A DNA stretch of 64,000 nt from Anseranas semipalmata. Taxonomy: Eukaryota; Chordata; Aves; Anseriformes; Anseranatidae. Shown here in pieces: positions 59,824 through 64,000 of this stretch (position 1 is its first letter; every line of letters begins with the position of its first letter). The translations under genes and the position numbers were made by a program. The stretch spans positions 800,760 to 864,759 of the forward strand of contig VXAA01001229.1 of the NCBI GenBank assembly GCA_013399115.1, given 5' to 3'. The notes under the pieces are model-generated. The model had not been told where the DNA came from and ran no database searches. It saw only the letters and a program-made list of their open reading frames with translations.

Positions 59824-62800
59824 CGTAGTCAGGAGGTCACCTTGCCCCTGTCTGCTGTACATTTGAAGAGGACTTATCCCACCCCTGTGACCAGCAGTGC
59901 CAGCAGGACGCGGGCAGTCTCCTGTTTTCATGGTCTTCTCAGTGCCCAGGAGTCCCTCGACAGCCTTGTTGCTTCTGGCTTGTCACCTCTAGCCAAAGAG
60001 CACAAAGGGAAGGACGTGGGCAGTGTGGCTGCCAGCGAGTGCTGGTGGACAGCCTTTCCTTGGTGCTCCACGTGAGCTTTGCTGGTTTCTGATGGAGGAA
60101 GAAATATCCAAACAGGCACTGCGTTACTTCAGCCCAGGCAGCACTTAAGGGCTTGCATAGCTCTTGGTCCTGAGGAAACTGGGTTTGGTGGTTTAGGCTT
60201 AGCCATGCAGAGGGCAAATGTAGGCGCTACATTTCTGGTTTCTGCAGGTGCATTTGAGGCACCAGGTTTGGTTAGCTTGTAGGCAAAGCCTAATTAGTGG
60301 CTACATACCTGGACATTACGGAGCAACTTGCGGTGATAATAAAATTTTTTGTGGCTGCTGTGCATGTGCGGTGCCCTCTGGTGGCTCTGTTCCTCCCTGG
60401 GTCTCACCTGCCTTGCAGCTGGTGATGCTCCAGGTCACATGGCTGCCCAGCCCAAGCTGCAGCCTGCTGCCTCCGCCTGCCTCCCTGCTTCCCTGTGCTG
60501 GCATTGCATAAGCCCCTGGCAGGCTGCTGCAGGAAGCTTAAATGGGCAGAGAGCTGACATCATGGAGAAAACTTGTGTTCGGCTGGTTCAGTTTCCTGAT
60601 AGGGTTTACTGGAGGATCAGAGAAAGGCCAGGGAGGGGCGGGATGGGAATGGGACAGCGGCAGTGGGCTGAGGTCAGCGCCTGCAGCTGGGGAACCGCAC
60701 CCGGGCTGGCGCTGGGCGGGAGCGTGTTGCGCAAGCGGTCAGTTCGGCGCATCCACACCGCTTGGGCGCTGGTTATCGTGATGAATCGGTAGCTGCCTCG
60801 CATCTGATCAAAAGTCTTGCCTGCTCTAAATTAACGATCTGTAGGGGGAAAAATGGTTTTCAAAGGTAACCAAACCTCAGAATACTATTTGCTGTTGGGA
60901 CATGAGGCAAGTTGCATTTTAGGCAGTTTCCTCTCCTATCTTGTTCTTCCCCGAAACTTTTCCAGCAGGTGGAAGTCAGCTGGCACAGAGGGAGGCGAGT
61001 GACCATGATGCTTCTTGCTGTGTAAAGCACCTCTGAATGCAAACCTTGATGAGACACAGGTGTGGGCAACCTGCTCTGTCCTTGGATAAATTTAAAATGA
61101 TTAACCTGGCTGGAATGGAGTGGCTTTTTGTCATTAGCGTGTGGGGAAATTACCAAGGTTAGCTTGGCTGGCTACCTTTGCACTGGAAACACTGGGAAAC
61201 CCAAGTCAGATAGTGATTTGTCTTAGGAAACCAGCTTGCTCTGCTCAGGAGATGTGTCCATGTTCAGATTAAAAATATAAAAGAAGTGTCAGAACTTAGG
61301 TATTAAGGAACGTGATAATTAGCCATTAGTATGTACCCACAAATGTGATGAGATCTGCTAGTCCTTTTTAGCTGCCTTATGTTTTGTGTGCTTTAGGCAT
61401 GGCACAGCACACAGACACTGCTGTGGGAGGGCCCGTGCCTGCCAAGAGCATCTTTAATGCTCTCATTCCTTTTATTCTTGCCTAAAGGAGCTGTCTTTGC
61501 CCTGGGCTATATAACTGGCTGCTAATGGTGTGACTGGCTTCCACTGAGAACTTCTAATGGTGTCTCTAGTGAATGTGGAAAAAAACATTGGACTAAGGCT
61601 GCTATTTAAAGTCAGTTTTTTCTTCCACCTCAGAGTCCAGCTACCTGGAAGACTTGGAATGCAAATGAGAGGCATGGTTATAGTAAAAATCAGCTAGCTA
61701 GTTTCTTTGATGTTGTAAAGGAGATGTGGGGAGGAAGAAATGCTTTATGGGGTGATTTCTGCTCACCAAGTCATGTGCAAGCTCCAGTGCGTGGCTATGC
61801 TGAATTCCCAGAGTCCTGCTTTAATTGTAGCATGGGGCAAGTCATTGCTCCAGCCAGGAGTGCTCCCACTATGATAGTTGTGGCTAGTGTGGATTGATGG
61901 GGCTTTGAAGAGGTGTGTCTGACCAGCTGCTCTATGTGCAGCTGGACTGGATAGACAGGGACACCCTCTGACACTGGGAGGCTGAGTAAGGTGTGCTAGT
62001 GTGTACTCGGTCCCCTCGCTGTCTGTGCCTCTTGCAGGTATCCCCTCTCTCCCACACATCTGGTGTGCTGTTCTGACAGCCAGCAAAAGGCAAGTCCCGT
62101 AGGCTACCTGCTGCTTGCTAGAAGCAGTCCACGTGTGAGAAACCAGGGTTTCAGGTTAGCGCTAAAGTCAGCTGCAGTTGGGACAAGCAACTCCCAGCAT
62201 CCAATAACCAGGTATTGCTGCTGAAAGTGAGCCAAGTGGTAAACAGCAGGGGTGGGGAGAACATTTTAACATCTGACAAAAGCAATTATTAGAGGGGGCA
62301 TAATAACTATCTGTGCTTTGAACAACTTATGTGTTAGTGGGGGAAGAGGTGCTTGCTCCCAGCCTCAGAAAACCTCTGAATTTGTTCCATAGAACTGGTG
62401 TGCAACGTCTCTGTTTGCACTTGGCCAAACAGTGGCACTTTGCAGAGGAGGCATGGCAGAACAAAAACTGCAAACTTGCTCACTCTGGTTATTTGTCTTC
62501 CTTCTCCCTGATCCTAATAGCAGAGATAAGCATCTTTTCTGGAAACACTAAGTACTTAAAAACATAGCCCAGCTGAACACTTTGTTCAATGCTGTGAGGT
62601 GGTAAAACAATGCTCTGAAATGTTAGCTTAAGGCAAATAGGGATCTGTGATCCTGCTAGAGTGTGTCCTGCTGAGAGCGTATATCCTTAAAAGGAAATGT
62701 GTGGGTTACTTTCCCCTCTTGCATCCTGTTATTTAAGCTATTTTAAGGACTTGTCTGGAGGAAGCTGAGCCAGAGCTTGAAGCAGCTTTGGGGTTTTGTT

Positions 62801-64000
62801 TATTGTGGCTTTGCTGCGCCACCTGCATATGGGCAGAAGGTGGTGCCATATAGCACTGCAGTGACCTTTTGCAGGTTTAGTACGCTGGCATGCATGCATC
62901 TTTCAGTGGAAATAGGAAACTTCAGATGTGCTGCAGTTTCCTTTCCATCAAGCAGATTATAATGAATCCAGGCTGTAGCTTGTCTGGTAAAACAATTTCA
63001 CTTTCTTCCATTAGTAATTCTCGGTCATATGCCGAGGGATTTCATTTGGGATAGCTTCTATTTTGACAGCCTCTTCAGCTGTTGAATACCATTTTAGCTT
63101 TTGTTAGAGAGGGATTTTAGACCACCTCCTGTCTGAAGTCTGGCCCTGTTGCAGGACATCCAGCAAGGCACCATATGGTCGACCTGTAGCAAGGCTGAAA
63201 ACAGTTACAGATCTTGCCGGTGTTGCAAAAGTGACATTTTTTTTTTTTTTAATGCTGCTACTTTGTATGTTTGACTGCAATGTCAGAGGGGGAGCACAGC
63301 AGGTAGGTAAGCAGTTGCCCTGTGGGATAGGGGTTCAAGGCCTATTTGTTGTGCTTACAGGGCTAATAGCATAAAGGCTTTTTGACGCATTAGGGGAAGA
63401 ATGGGTCCATGTTCCACCACGCAGTGAATCACTAGTGAACTAGGCTCTGCTGCCAAGCCAAAACCGTGGGCTAGCGTATCCACCAGTCTTTAGTGCTTAA
63501 ATCTGCCTTTCTGTGGCCAAGGAGCTAAAACTTGCAATGAGAGCATCTTTCCTGAAAAAACCTCTAACTTGGTGTGGGGTCTTGCAATTGAGCCAGACCT
63601 GTTTTGCTGATAAATCCCACTCCCCAAGTCTTTGGGACATAGATGTCATTTTAATCTATGAAATAAATTGCTGACAGCTTTTTTATTCAGGATACTGTGG
63701 AAGAGTAGCTCTTACAGGTGGGTGTTGGGGAAGTCGTTAAGAGTTGGAAGAACGTAGGTCTTGAGACCAAGGGTTTTGAGTGAGTTAAGGTGCATTTCTC
63801 ACCGGTAGGAGTCCTTCAAACTTATATGTTGTTATGTGATGACTGAGCCCGAAGCGGGTGCTAGGAGCAGCCGGTGTGCAGCCCCTTGTGATGGGCGGCA
63901 TCTTTCGTGGTGCTGCATTCCTGTGTAGTATGCGCTTGCACACAAGCATGCATTTTGGATGGCACTTCATGCTGCAGAGCTTCTCTTCTCCCCCTACCCC
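59824..64000 (+). other. PLS3: PLS3 intron 2 (5' part)
   Basis: The sequence follows the start-codon exon donor. I looked for the next plastin exon (Asp-Leu-Asn-Ser-Asn-Gly-Phe loop of EF-hand 1 onward) and did not see it, so the intron probably runs beyond the window. It contains a CpG-dense patch at 60,632-60,790 and a poly-T near 63,238-63,250; otherwise nothing recognisable. Confidence 0.75.
60632..60790. promoter_or_regulatory. Small CpG-dense patch in PLS3 intron 2
   Basis: About sixteen CpG dinucleotides fall in roughly 160 bases, in contrast with the CpG-poor surroundings. A Sp1-type box (GGAGGGGCGGGAT) is at 60,632-60,644. It lies about 0.9 kb downstream of the start-codon exon. It could be an intragenic regulatory element, an alternative promoter or a short remnant island. 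No convincing exon donor was recognised. Confidence 0.4.

Noticed and set aside
59746..60075. Open frame starting at the upstream ATG in the PLS3 exon
   Set aside because: It is out of frame with the plastin homology and reads through the GTAAGT donor into the intron. It is a shadow of the real exon.
59824..64000. Search for the next PLS3 exon (EF-hand 1 loop)
   Set aside because: No sequence encoding the Asp-Leu-Asn-Ser-Asn-Gly loop after a good acceptor was seen; the exon is probably beyond the window.
1..64000. CRISPR arrays, tRNA, rRNA, insertion sequences, bacterial operons, viral genes
   Set aside because: None seen. There are no regularly spaced direct repeats, no recognisable tRNA cloverleaf sequence blocks and no prokaryotic-type gene packing.

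Overview
This window looks like vertebrate genomic DNA, most probably from a bird or another sauropsid. It is mostly non-coding. It has CpG islands, consensus GT-AG splice sites, long homopolymer tracts and assembly gaps. It shows almost no interspersed repeats, only one faint CR1/L3-like LINE relic near 22.1-22.26 kb, and it lacks the dense SINE/LINE load of a mammal. The species cannot be fixed from the sequence. There are no bacterial, phage or plasmid features.

One gene is firmly recognised: plastin 3 (T-plastin/fimbrin, PLS3) on the + strand. Its first coding exon is at 59,731-59,817. It has a pyrimidine-rich acceptor, an ATG at 59,751, 22 codons beginning MAITTQISKDELEELKE, and a GTAAGT donor in phase 1. 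The rest of the gene (EF-hand loops and four calponin-homology domains) must lie to the right; the next coding exon was not seen before the window ends at 64,000. A CpG island at about 48.66-48.88 kb carries a reversed CCAAT box, GC boxes and a GAG|GTAAGG donor at 48,831. It is the best candidate for the non-coding first exon and promoter. A second, larger CpG island at about 28.98-29.76 kb contains an 89-base assembly gap and may be an alternative upstream promoter of PLS3 or the start of a divergent transcript.

Layout: 1-28.7 kb is non-coding DNA of moderate AT content with simple repeats, one CR1-like relic and one striking perfect 19-bp hairpin at 13.4 kb. 28.74-28.99 kb is a degenerate GC-rich minisatellite. 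28.98-29.76 kb is CpG island 1. 29.8-48.3 kb has no recognisable exon; parts look G+T-rich on the + strand, as expected of transcribed sequence, and it holds a TA-centred palindrome at 39.93 kb and scattered GC-rich patches at 45-47 kb. 48.29-48.54 kb is an AT/TG-rich foldback just left of CpG island 2. 48.83-59.73 kb is the inferred PLS3 intron 1. 59.82-64.0 kb is the start of intron 2, with a small CpG-dense patch at 60.63-60.79 kb.

I did not find an undescribed multi-gene system. The observations most worth following are the perfect hairpin at 13.4 kb, the 149-bp foldback beside the candidate PLS3 promoter, the near-perfect TA palindrome, the two-island promoter arrangement, and the PLS3 start codon with an out-of-frame upstream ATG five bases before it. 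All long open frames other than the PLS3 exon look spurious.
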